A DNA stretch of 64,000 bases, from positions 64,531,853 to 64,595,852 of the forward strand of contig CM060691.1 of assembly GCA_030686995.1 (NCBI GenBank). The letters are read 5' to 3'. Source of the DNA: Artemisia argyi. Lineage: Eukaryota > Streptophyta > Magnoliopsida > Asterales > Asteraceae. Positions 47,301-57,968 of this stretch are shown here, piece after piece; positions within the stretch are counted from its first letter, which is position 1; every line of letters starts with the position of its first letter. The translations under genes and the position numbers were made by a program. A model generated the notes under the pieces. The model searched no databases, was not told the origin of the DNA, and saw only the letters and a list, made by a program, of their open reading frames with translations.

Positions 47301-48351
47301 CATTAGGGTTTATTTGAGTCTCTGAGCAAATCCCCATCCATTTTGAGCCTTTGGATCACTGCTAGGCCACTGATCAACTGCCACGTGTTTTTGGCACGAA
47401 AATTGGTGTGTGGGATTTGGACTGTTATAAGCAAGGGGGTGGCAGCATTTAATGCTGAGGTGAAGGGAGTAGTGGATTGGGCGGTGGCTTATGATGGTGG
47501 GGTGAGGTGATAGTTGATTGACCTGCAAGTGGTGTGGGGGAGGCTAGGAGAGGGAAAGGGGGTAAGGGTGAAGTTTTGACTCGGTTTGACCAAAGGGTCA
47601 AACTTTGACCCTGGATTATTAAAAAGGGAGTTGGGCTGGTTGTGGAGTGGGCCAAGAAAAAAAAGTGGGCTTTGATTTAGGATTGGGTTTGGTTTAACTA
47701 TTAAGGGTCCGGTTTGGGTTTGTATTGCACAAGGACCATTTTTGTAATCTATCGAAAGTTGGAGGGTGTAACTTAGCATCTTTCCAAAGTATTTCAATGG
47801 GTGTTTCTTGCCAAGTTACGAATAGTACATGGACCAAAGTTGACTTTTCCATTTAAATTTCACCAGGGACTAAAACTGCCAAACTTTCAAACTTCAGGGA
47901 CCATTTGTGTAATTTCACCAAACTTTTCCACCAAGGACCAATCCTGCCATAAAAGATTAGTGAAAGGACAAAATTTGTTTTTCTCAAAGTTTTAATATCC
48001 CAGGGACCATTTTTGACAATTTTCAAAGTTCAGGGACTAAACTTGACATTTTGTGAAACTTTGCACCAAAGGACTAATTATGTAACTTTTTGATTTAAAA
48101 GGACCTTTGGTGACTTTTTCAAGTTTTTAGAACAACTAGGGACTAGATTTGACAACTTTTGAAAGTTGATGAACTGAACTGCCAATTTTGCAAACTTTGT
48201 GCGTTTTTCATCTATTTTTGATTATTTTGCATTTGAAACATGTAAAACACTTTCCTGGGATATTTTCACTATTTTGATTAAATATTGAGTGTTTTTAGAT
48301 GTTTTGGCAGCTCAGAAAAGGTAAAAATGATGAGTATTTACACACTCATCA
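44367..48351 (-). repeat. A2 3' LTR
   Basis: It is 3985 bases, TGATTGG...CTCATCA. The sense start has the same terminal hairpin as A1 (GATGAGT/ACTCATC, 48,350-48,329). Degenerate GGGACCA repeats lie at about 47,700-48,200. It is AT-rich elsewhere with no credible gene. Confidence 0.88.
47287..47294 (-). promoter_or_regulatory. A2 LTR TATA box
   Basis: GGCTATATAAAGG on the sense strand contains a consensus plant TATA box about 1.06 kb into the LTR, which would make U3 about 1.1 kb. Confidence 0.6.
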
Positions 48352-48806
48352 ATCCCCCACACTAAAACATTGCTAGTCCCTAGCAATCTTTTGAGAAAAA
48401 CTTGATGGATTTGAAAAAACTCTTTACCAAAAGCCATCACTTCTGGAGTAGCCAGGTGTAAGAACTGTGGCACACCTGATAACCGTGTGATTTTGAGCAA
48501 ACCACCAGCTGTCAACGGATTTGATTAGTCTTTACCAAAAGCCGTTTGCTTCTGGACTAGCCAGCATCTTGATGGACTAAGTCAACATCTTGGTGAGCTG
48601 ATTACCAATTATGGATTTTCCACGGCCTTTACCACAAGCCATAATCTTGTGGGCTAGCCAACTCATTCGCTTTATGGGATATGGCGAGTTGAGGTACCAT
48701 ACAATTTTTGGCAAATTGCAAGCCATCAACGGGTTTGAGATGTCTTTACCAAGAGTTGTTTGCTCCTGGACTAGCCAATCCTTTTGTCATTAAGACTTTG
48801 GCGGAC
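48352..48806 (-). other. A2 polypurine tract and trailer with hairpin array
   Basis: TTTAGTGTGGGGGAT (48,352-48,366) abuts the LTR. The four A1-type hairpins recur at 48,427-48,446, 48,535-48,555, 48,632-48,652 and 48,749-48,769, and the CAGGTGT/ACACCTG stem at 48,453-48,478. Stem changes against A1 keep pairing: hairpin 3 goes from CCGCAAG to CCACAAG, both pairing with CTTGTGG, while loop bases of hairpin 4 change freely. The last 5 bases (48,802-48,806) are the G2 target duplication. Confidence 0.75.
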
Positions 48807-50228
48807 TGATGAGGCGAAAAATGAACCACTTTTAGGGGGTCATTTAAGCCCGAATCCGAGTTTATTTGATCAAATATTGCCCTAAATCATTCCTTTTGTG
48901 ATTTTAGGTACTTTGGGAGAGAAATCTGGAAAATGAAGCAATTCGGACATTTTTGGAGCATAAAAGTGAAGAAAACGCCAAAGTCTTAATTTTCCAAGCT
49001 GGGAACAGTAGGTGACGGCGTCAAGAGCAACACCTTGACGGCGTCAAGAGCAAATCTCATGAATTTCCATGACGACCCAGGACGGATTTGACGGCGTCAC
49101 GTAGGAAGGGCGTCAAGAGTAAAAGAGTCATGACGGCCTGGAAGTGCTTAAGTCTTGACGGCGTCAGAAGTGGATCTAGGCAGTCCGAGGAGAGTTTTGG
49201 CGGCGAGGTGACGGCGTCACGTTGTTTGTCTTGACGCCGTCAGACCTATTTTTCTATATATAGTTTTCTAATTTTCACACATAAAGGAGAGAAGTTTTGG
49301 GAGAAACCCTAAGTATGATTTTGGTGTAACTTTACAGGTTTTTCAAGGGTTCCAACCCCTTGATACCTTGCATGATTAATCAAGATAAGTGTTCTCCTAA
49401 TTCAATCAATATGTCTATGTGTTGGTTGTCTATATCATGTTCTTGTCTTAATTCTATCATGCTAGGCTAGATCTCTTTTGTGTTTGCTTAGATCTAATGA
49501 AACCTAGATATTGATTATGTGTTGATTACTTGTTTATCTTTGTTTTGGATGAATGATTTATATGTTAGGCTTAAGAAAACTGGCAGATCTCCAAATGGTA
49601 ACATGCTTGAACGTCTTAAGAAACATGAACCGAGGCGCACTAGGTCTTTATTGGTTGTATTTAATGCATGAGCCACTGTTTACAATCCCTATAGTTGTGC
49701 TGGGCATGGTGTAGGAGGAGATAAGAGCTCATAGAATTGGGGAGTTATGTGTGCCACCCCATGAATGGTATTAAGGAATACGATCCGTCATCCATGCAAT
49801 TATAACAAGTAATTAACGTGTAAAAGATATCTAGGGAGTAGTAAAATCTAAGTAAACACATTTTCTCCAATTACTGCTCACAACTTTAGTATAATTTAGC
49901 TTATTTTCATTTTTAGTATTTTATTTTGATTGCATCTTAGTATTGGGTTAGTTGAATAGCAACTAATTCCGCCCAAATCCTTCAAACCCCGAGATTTTAA
50001 TTGTTTTCCATAAAATATAAAAACACAAAAATAATCATCCCTCACCTTTAGAACTAGTATTTAGGCTTTCTAATCCTAGCGACACTATTCCTAAGCTGAA
50101 CGATCAATCCCCCGGTACTTGTCACTATACTATACTATACTACAACGATCAGGTACACTGCCTGGTGGGGGTTGTAAGCTTCTCGAGATCCCTCGAGAGG
50201 TAAAGCCTGTTGCGATTCCCACGCATCA
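48807..50228 (+). repeat. G2 5' LTR
   Basis: It is 1422 bases, TGATGAGG...ACGCATCA. Non-coding. Matches the G1 LTRs by eye with a few percent difference. Confidence 0.92.
49013..49263 (+). promoter_or_regulatory. G2 LTR promoter: six TGACG dyads and TATA box
   Basis: TGACGGCGTCA occurs at 49,013, 49,036, 49,089, 49,156 and 49,209, and TGACGCCGTCA at 49,232, with extra half-sites (TGACGACC, GGCGTCAAG, TGACGGCC) between them. TATATATAG lies at 49,255-49,263, so RNA should start near 49,290. TGACG is the core bound by TGA-class bZIP factors; the TTGAC versions also match the WRKY W-box core. Binding is inferred. Confidence 0.65.
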
Positions 50229-50234
50229 AGTTTT

Positions 50235-50252
50235 TGGCGCCGCTGCCGGGGA
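50235..50252 (+). promoter_or_regulatory. G2 primer-binding site, tRNA-Asp
   Basis: TGGCGCCGCTGCCGGGGA, identical to A1's primer site and six bases after the LTR end. Sharing a primer with Athila supports mobilisation by that lineage. Confidence 0.85.
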
Positions 50253-50398
50253 ATAGTTATTGTCTAGGTTAGGATTTCTTTTTATTAGGTCTACTTGCTA
50301 GATTCCTTTCTAGTAAGATTTTATTTTTATTTTTACGTCTTCTTTAGTCTATCTCATTTCTTTGTGCTTTTGTTCGTAACTCTTTACCATCCGACACC

Positions 50399-52621
50399 AT
50401 GGAAGGTGGTAACATCTTTGAACCCGTCATCCCACCACTAGAACCCCTTAGGCCCCGAACCTTAGGAGAGTATTCCCGACCTAGCCACCAAGGCTACCGA
50501 AACACCATTGAGCTCACCGGAGCCAATGTGACCCCCTTGCGATCCGACACCATCCGGTTGGTACAAAGCGGATGTGCATTCCATGGACTTCGTTCCGAAG
50601 ATCCAAACCAACATCTTAAGGACTTTCTCAAAATCGTAGATTCCATAGACCTAGGTGTTGAAACTAGAGAGACTACCCGTTTACGCCTATTCCAATTCTC
50701 TCTACGGGATCAAGCTAGTCAATGGCTTGAGCGTTTACCCGCGGGATCCATCACCACATGGGATTATCTCACCACTCGTTTCCTTGCTCAATTTTTCCCA
50801 CCGGGGAGAACTACTAAGCTTAGAAATGACATCTTGATGTTCCAACAATGTCAAAATGAATCTCTTTATGAAGCATGGACTCGTTTCAAGGACTTACTCC
50901 AAAAAGTCCCTCATCATGGCATAGATCTTTGGCTCCAAGTCCAAATCTTTTATGACCATATCGACATCTCCACGAGGCGAGCCATTGACCAATCGGCCAG
51001 TGGTAAGCTACGTGATCTAAGTGCGGAACAATCATGGGAACTCATAGAAGATCTTGCTCTCTATGACAACGAAAGTTGGAACGATCCCCGTGACTTGAAC
51101 AAAACGGTCAAGGCAATATCTTTGCCTTCGAACAATTCTAGCACTCCCGACCGTAGGATCATGGAACTTGAGGACCAAGTCAAGTTTCTCATGAAATCTT
51201 ACGATGCTCCTAAGCCTTCAAGCCAAGTGAACAAAATCACTTCTTCATGCGAATTATGTAGTGGTCCCCACGACACTCGTGATTGTGTGGAACTCCCCGG
51301 AACAGCTTTTGCGGACTACGCATCCACGCGTACCGACGAAGCGGGAGATAAGTGGTACACTTTCAAGCCCGAGCCAAACACATACAGTGATTCATACAAC
51401 CCCTCATGGAAAAATCACCTAAACCTTAGGTGGAAACAAAATCAACCCAATTCCTCTAGTCCGCCTAACCGTTACCAACCAACCGGTCCACCATCCAACC
51501 GTACTTTCAACAACAATCCTTCTAATAACTATGGTAGTACCAACAATCTTGAAGGATTGATGTCAAAGTTTATGGCATCTCAAGAGGCTCGCATAGCTAG
51601 GTTTGAAACCGAATTCAACCAACAACAAACGGAGATGACCAACAAGATTGACAACTTGTTGAAAGCCCTCAACAACCAAGCATTAGTCACACCTAGGAAG
51701 GACACTAGGGACACCAATAACGGAAACCAAATTAAGGATCCCTCATCATCTAAACAGGTCCACTTTGTTAATGTTGTTACTATTAAGCCGATAGATAAGG
51801 AGATAGAAGAGAGTGACAAGAATGAAGATAGGGTAGAAGCCGAGACTAAGGATGAGAATAGGGAAGTTGAGGTTGATAGTAGAGAGGAATTAGAGGAGGT
51901 AGAACCTATAGAAGAATACTTTGATAAGTCGCCAACCAAGGAAGAACGGGAATACCATAAGGATTTATTCGATAGTCCCGAGAGAACATATATCTTTGGA
52001 GACCCCCTTATCAAAATGGGAGACCCCTCTAACATTAACATCCCATGCAATATCGGGCACATGCATATATGGAAAGCTTACATCGACCCTAGATCCCCCG
52101 TGAACATCATGACTAGGACTTATTACAATTGGGTGATGAAGAAGCAACTTAATTTTAGGATGATGCCTAATAAGAACCTGATAAGTAATTTTGCGGGAAG
52201 AGTGAAAGGATTGCATGTGATTATAGGGAATCTCACCTATGAGATCGATTTTATGATAGTTGAGGACACTCGTCCGGTGATAGATGCTTGCCTAAGTCAA
52301 ATAATATTTGGGAAACCATTTGTTGAGGCCACTAGGATGAGTTATGATCCGACTTTAGGGATAGTTAGATTCAAGAAAGAGAATGATGAGGTTGCTTATC
52401 AAATGCCCTACAAGATTGAGCAATACCGCCTTCTCTCTAATTTCGAAAAGGAACACAAGCAAGCGGCTTATTATAGGAATGAGGAGGATAGACGTAGAGG
52501 AGTAGAGTATGTTAGAAATAGGATGCTTGGTTTCTACAAAGAGTGCTTGCAACTAGGTCCGGAATACAAAACTGGTTTAGAAGACGACCTAGAGAGTGAA
52601 ACCAATGATGAGATCACGTAG
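50399..52621 (+). CDS. gag: G2 Gag with degenerate protease-like domain, intact
   Basis: 740 codons with no break. The start ATG is the first one after the primer site and is conserved in G1. By residue: retrotransposon gag capsid-like domain (about 60-220, with W-L-E-R-L-P and F-F-P-P-G-R-T landmarks as in A1), Athila-type zinc knuckle C-E-L-C-S-G-P-H-x4-C (284-296), N/P-rich linker, coiled coil (about 385-425), very acidic region (465-525), then a protease-like fold (about 545-660). Its active-site position reads D-P-R-S (563-566), so the D-S/T-G or D-L-G signature is lost and catalysis is unlikely. No RT or integrase follows. The intact frame with young LTRs suggests the Gag was useful until recently. 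Confidence 0.88.
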   Translation: MEGGNIFEPVIPPLEPLRPRTLGEYSRPSHQGYRNTIELTGANVTPLRSDTIRLVQSGCAFHGLRSEDPNQHLKDFLKIVDSIDLGVETRETTRLRLFQFSLRDQASQWLERLPAGSITTWDYLTTRFLAQFFPPGRTTKLRNDILMFQQCQNESLYEAWTRFKDLLQKVPHHGIDLWLQVQIFYDHIDISTRRAIDQSASGKLRDLSAEQSWELIEDLALYDNESWNDPRDLNKTVKAISLPSNNSSTPDRRIMELEDQVKFLMKSYDAPKPSSQVNKITSSCELCSGPHDTRDCVELPGTAFADYASTRTDEAGDKWYTFKPEPNTYSDSYNPSWKNHLNLRWKQNQPNSSSPPNRYQPTGPPSNRTFNNNPSNNYGSTNNLEGLMSKFMASQEARIARFETEFNQQQTEMTNKIDNLLKALNNQALVTPRKDTRDTNNGNQIKDPSSSKQVHFVNVVTIKPIDKEIEESDKNEDRVEAETKDENREVEVDSREELEEVEPIEEYFDKSPTKEEREYHKDLFDSPERTYIFGDPLIKMGDPSNINIPCNIGHMHIWKAYIDPRSPVNIMTRTYYNWVMKKQLNFRMMPNKNLISNFAGRVKGLHVIIGNLTYEIDFMIVEDTRPVIDACLSQIIFGKPFVEATRMSYDPTLGIVRFKKENDEVAYQMPYKIEQYRLLSNFEKEHKQAAYYRNEEDRRRGVEYVRNRMLGFYKECLQLGPEYKTGLEDDLESETNDEIT

Positions 52622-53389
52622 TAACCCATGACCTTGAGTCTAGCTACAAGACTCATAAATGAAGAAAAGTTCTTCTTGGGAGGCAACCCATGTTTTGTGT
52701 GATTTTATTTGTTTGATTGTTATTTGCTTCCGTATGCATGCTTTATTTTTATTGTTGGTAGATCATGTTTCTAAACTAAATAGTAGAAATACTTTACTTT
52801 GTTGTTTGGCCTAGTCTTAACTCCACCTAAAAGTATTTTTGCAAAAGATAAGTGTAAGGGGAAACCCCAAATATGTTTTTAAGAAACAACCGATCATGAT
52901 TCTCCACAATATTAAATGAACATGTATATTCGTATTTGTTAGAGTCAAATGCTTGTATTGAGTCATAATGAAGTTTTACAGGATTTTCCAGGAAGTAGGA
53001 CCAAGTTCTTCCAGAAATTTTTCGGAAACTTAACATAAGGATTTCTGCAGGTCAATTCTAACGGCGTCAGGGGTTTACTCTTGACGGCGTCAGGAGTTAA
53101 AAATCTGGAAATTTTACCGGTTTTGTTTTTCTAACAGAGTCTTATGGTTTTTGTGAATTATTAAGTTTTATAATCTCCAGGGAATCTGCAAACTGCATTC
53201 CACAAGCATTATATCTTATCTTGTTTTCTAGGATTTAGAAACTTATATAGAATGCCGCCGATTTTACGCGAGGTTGTCTTGTCTATTTTGTCAGGTTTTA
53301 CAGGTTATGTATGACAAGAAGATGATTTATATTCTGGAAGGGAAGCTTTGATTGTTCGTTTTCTTGGAGGAAGATTTAACCTGGCCATC
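52622..53389 (+). other. G2 3' non-coding region, first part
   Basis: No ORF of note. It has a polypurine-like AAGTGTAAGGGGAAA (52,850-52,864) and two GGCGTCAGG motifs near 53,060-53,090 that resemble the LTR dyads. It ends at the T3 target duplication CTATT (53,390-53,394). Confidence 0.7.
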
Positions 53390-53936
53390 CTATTTGTCAC
53401 ACCCCCAAGATCGGGTCCAGCGGAAGCATACGTGTAGCTGGGGTGTAACTCAATCGGTAACACAACACAAGTACAAAAATGGTTTTCACTTTAATTATTT
53501 AGAATAAAATCGTTTAATCAAAATGTTGAATTTACATCGTTAAAAGTAGTGCGGAAGTAGGCCCTTAAAACAGTTTAAAACGGTCCCCATATAAATAATC
53601 AGAGTCTTCTATGACCATGCCATGCCCTGCCAAAACCTCCAGTAGCGTGCCATAAGTTTAAAACCTGAAAATACATGCTAAAGTGTCAACACGAGGTTGG
53701 TGAGTTCATAGAGTTTGTTTAACAAATAAAGTATAAAGAAAAGTGATCACACAGCAAAGGCATTGTAAATCCACTCAGTTGCAAATCCCGCCATAAGAGA
53801 CTTGCAACCTGTGTGTTTACAACCCACTGCTAAAATAGTTTAGGTCTAGTAGTCAAGTACCCGCGGTCATAATAAGTCACAATATAAGCACCACCTATAT
53901 AATAATGAATGTGGCAAGGCTCCTAAAATAAATAAT

Positions 53937-54245
53937 ATGCGTTCCGTAGACAGGGGAACGAGAGGTTGGCCGACCTCTAATAGCGCTATCCATACTACCT
54001 ACTGCCCCACACAAGGAGGCCGCACGAACGGTACGTATAAACTGGAGTGCGAACGGCAAACCAGCAGGAGACTAACAATTGCAGATGCACGAACAGTACA
54101 TCATTCACAAACTATTACATAGTATAAAGTCAAAGTTACTCCGTAGACAGGGGAGATTTTATGTTGCTCCGAACATGGGAGACTTGATAATGCTGCTCCG
54201 TAGACAGGGGAGACTTTGCACTGCTCCGAACATGGGAGACTTTAG
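53937..54245. repeat. T3: alternating 'CCGTAGACAGGGGA' and 'CCGAACATGGGAGA' repeats
   Basis: CCGTAGACAGGGGA occurs at about 53,945, 54,141 and 54,198; CTCCGAACATGGGAGACTT occurs at about 54,166 and 54,222. A local array, not seen in T2. Confidence 0.7.
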
Positions 54246-54278
54246 GTTATAGTACGTACGGTACATGAGGGTCAAAAG

Positions 54279-54357
54279 TTTAAGTCAAGTTCAAAAGTCA
54301 AGTCAAGTTCAAAAGTCAAGTCAAGTCCAAAAGTCAAGTCGAGTTCAAAAGGTCAAG
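54279..54357. repeat. T3: 18-base tandem repeat
   Basis: About four copies of TCAAGTCAAGTTCAAAAG with single-base changes. Confidence 0.8.
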
Positions 54358-56260
54358 TAGTAATTCATGTAAAAACGAGCATGTATTCTCCCCCAAAACG
54401 TTAACAAAACAATTTAAAAGAATAGGGGCTATGACTCACCTGGTACGATAGTTACGAAGACAAAAGTGGTTACACAGAAATGAGGTTCGATCTCTAACCG
54501 CGACCTATAATGAACAAATGATACGATCTACTTAAATTATGAGGGGATGCGATGAATGTACATGCACATGAAGCCTATACCACTCGTAGTTTGAAAATAA
54601 GTGTTGGCGTTGAATTATAGTGTTTCCATAACTTAAGAGAATATTTGCTATTAGATGTTGTCAAATATATATATATATAGTTCGCCTAGTTTCAAAAGTG
54701 TATAACTTGGTCGTTTTAAGCTCGTTTTCTACGTTCTTTACATTCCCGGAATCGTGGGACAACATACTAATATATTTTCAATAGCTCGGCTCCTCTAGGT
54801 TACGTTTAATGCCTCTATTTGTCCGTCTAAAAATGCCAAACAGCATGCAGTTTTCAGAAAATATAGTTTTCGTCGTTAAACCCGTTTTTGGCGTATCTCC
54901 TTCGTTATTAACTCGTTTTCATCCCCGTTTTCGGCCATAGTTCCGTCTCGGAAAGTATTTTCTAAATATTTGGTCAAAAGTTACCCCAAACCCACTGAGT
55001 TGGCCACGTTTTCATTTTAAGGACAGTAGGTTTATATATATTTTCAAAAATCATTTTCCTAGTTTCAAACTTGTTTCAACTTCAACCAAATCACTTTCAA
55101 TCACCACAAATCTAGTCTAATCTTACCATACACCTTCTTAGGGTGTCATGGGTTCCTAAACATCATAAATCAAGTGGATCTAACAAGGATCTAACAATAA
55201 TCTATTTCTAGGGATCAAAAGTTATATATATATATATAAATGAGTGGTATATACTAACATATGCATGTAAACCTTGTATGAAATCATATGATGATAAAAA
55301 TAACATGAAGAAATGATGAAAAAGAGTTTGACAACTTACAAGAAAGATTAGTTAGCTTATGGAGATGAAAACTTATAAAACCCTTGGGTTTTTACCACAA
55401 AACCCAAACAAGAACAACAAAAGGGACAAGATAATAACTTGATCTTGGAAAACCCATGGTTTCTTCCTTGTGTTCATCCTTGGCCGATCCACACAAGAGG
55501 AGAGAAAGAAAGAAAGTTTACTTGAACTTGTATTATTATGAGAAAATGGATGAAAAGGTTTAATATATAGTTAGAGACAAATGTTAGTTGGGCATTTAAT
55601 TTGGTTGGTGTGGTTTAGGCTTATTAGGACCAAAAAGGAGGGAAAGGGGGGTTTGTGTTGGTTAATTATTTAGGGAGTTAATGGTAAGAATGTGTAGTAT
55701 TAGTTGGTTTTAGGTTTTATCGGGTACCGGGTTTGCTAGAAATAAATTTTATCGGAGTTAACCGGGACATAAATAAGTCATAAAATTTGTAAAAATATGT
55801 TGGGTACAAGTACGGAGAGTTTGGGTGATTATTGTTTAGTTTTTAAGAAAACCGTCGTAATTATATTAGACGTACGATACGAATTAAATAAATTTCCAAA
55901 ATAATGGGTAAATGAATAATATAATTTTTATATTATTATTATGAGTATAAAAATGTGTTAGAACCATAGTTGGGATTGACGGATCAATTATTTAAAATAA
56001 TAGCTCATAAGATAACGTTTATTAGGTAAATAATCGTACGTATATAGAAACGATGCATTTCACGCATAAATGACAAATTTTCTCCGGAGGTGAATAGTGT
56101 TTTATGAATAGTAAAATTTTAAAACGCTTCTCAGAATCACAAACCGACTCCAAAAAAGATGAATAGTAAAATGATGAATAGTTATCGATGAATAGTAACC
56201 GATGAATAGTAAATGTGAAAGTTCGGGAAAAGACCAGAATTTACGAGTTGTGACACTATT

Positions 56261-57968
56261 ATCCATACCGAGCGAATCAGGGGAGTATTTGATTTCATTC
56301 TCTTTACTTTTTCACTTTTACATTCTTTACTTGAACATTGGGGACAATGTTCATCTTAAGTGTAAGGGGAGGGTAAAAAGATGATACCTTACATATGCAC
56401 TTTCGCTTGAGTTTGCTTTGTTTGATGGTAGATGTGTAATAAAACTATGAGAAATACTTGTTAGTGCAATTTTAGCGCCAAATTTAAAATTTTTTACAAC
56501 ATTTAGGAGTGAAACTTTAGCCATAGCAAGCGTCTCATGGATAGGAGATTGTATGACTAGCACATAACCGTATATTCAGAAAAATTTTCCACCCAAATAT
56601 GTGAGGTTCGCCTTTAGATTTGATAGGAAAAGCATTCATTATTAGTGCTTATGAGTGTACCGGTAGCATTTAGATTCTAGAACTTGCGTTAGTGATGCAT
56701 CCCGAGACCGCTAGTAAGACTACATTCGTGTGGTAGGATTTACTACATGATAAGAGGCATTAGGATTACCCTTGTGTTAAACCCGTATCATAATTACTTG
56801 ACCATTTATGTCATATTACTTGACTAGTTAAGTCAACTAATTTTTCCCACACCTTAGCGTTGTACTCATTTTTAGTACACGAAACCCCTAGTACACCCCT
56901 CCGAGCCTATCTTTTCGTTTCTAACTTTAAGCATTTTACTTAAAGGAAGAATTTGTTACACCCCACTTAATTGTACACCCAAATCGCCTTAGCCTTCCGT
57001 GTATGCGCTCATTTTTAGTGCATTATTGTTATTTGTTAAACCCTAAGTTAACTTTCTAACTGATTACATGGTTGCTAAGTCGAGTCATATCCTTGTACAT
57101 ATTGTTTTGGGACGATTGGGACTCATGGGTAAGTACTTATTTTATGGAGTAATGGGGAAGAACATAATATTATTACCCCCATATGTACGTTAATCTTAAA
57201 AGTGCTCAAAGTGTTTTGATCTTCTTAATTCGAGTCATTAGATTAGTTAAATGTAAAGTATGTAAAAATTCAAGTGTAAGGGAAATGTTCATTCCCTATG
57301 ATGTATTATTTTGGATGGTAGGGTAAGAGTGTATGTAAAAAAAAAAAATAATAATAAATAAATAAATAAATAAAAAAGAAAAAGAAAAAAAAATAGAAAA
57401 AGGAAAAAGAGAAAAAACATACGGACTACCATCCCGTTTCATTCTATGTTTATTTTATGTTTTTGTTCTTTTTCATTTATTAGCTTAAGTCGAGTCTAGT
57501 CTTGGCTTAGCAACGCCACAAAGTACATGTAATTAACTAAGATTGTTAACTCGCCACCAGTAAAACTTCCTTTATCCAACAAAACCGTGTATTTCATATC
57601 CCTACACCTAACGTTACAACCCTTTAAAAGACCTCTTTGATAGTTTATCCTAGGTGCTTACGCCATGTGGTGGAGGTTTGATCCTTTCCCAAGCCTATGG
57701 TAATCTATTTTGCTATGATAGGTAGTGAGAGATATCTTCCGTTTCCATATTGTAATCTATACTTTATTACACCCAAGAGATGTGAGTATCTAAACACTAT
57801 TTGTGAGGTGCTAGTGTATGACCTCCGTGCTTGTCTATTGGTCTTTAGTGGAACGATTATTTGTTGTAATTACTTTTATATTAGTGTTAAATGACCCCTA
57901 ACTTGTCTTTTGAGTAGAATAAAAGCGCATTTGCTTGAGGACAAGCAAATCTCAAGTGTAAGGGTATA
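56261..57968 (+). other. G2 3' non-coding region, second part
   Basis: Three polypurine-like cassettes. At 56,333-56,373 a perfect 8-bp hairpin GAACATTG-GGGA-CAATGTTC is followed by AAGTGTAAGGGGAGGG. At 57,272-57,283 there is AAGTGTAAGGG without a hairpin. At 57,929-57,964 the hairpin ATTTGCTTG-AGGA-CAAGCAAAT is followed by AAGTGTAAGGG and then the LTR. An (AATA)n/A-rich run is at 57,335-57,395. No credible gene; the 65-codon frame at 57,697-57,894 is discussed under rejected items. Confidence 0.7.

Larger units (their letters stand above)
53395..56255 (-). mobile_element. T3: solo Tekay-like LTR
   Basis: It is 2861 bases, TGTCACA...TGTGACA, with a perfect CTATT duplication (53,390-53,394 and 56,256-56,260). 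Related to T2 LTRs: shared termini, the 'gctcggctcctc' region and the GATGAATAGT cluster. No internal DNA remains, so it formed by recombination between its own two LTRs after insertion. Minus orientation, judged from the shared start. Confidence 0.9.

Noticed and set aside
53937..54357. Tandem repeats in T3 as a CRISPR array.
   Set aside because: Plant DNA, irregular spacing, no cas genes; these are LTR minisatellites.
57697..57894. A 65-codon Cys-containing frame present in three G copies (also 40,982-41,179 and 39,779-39,976 on the minus strand).
   Set aside because: Conserved only because the copies are recent. Between 40,982 and 57,697 I count five amino-acid changes to one silent change, the opposite of protein constraint. 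It is annotated as non-coding.
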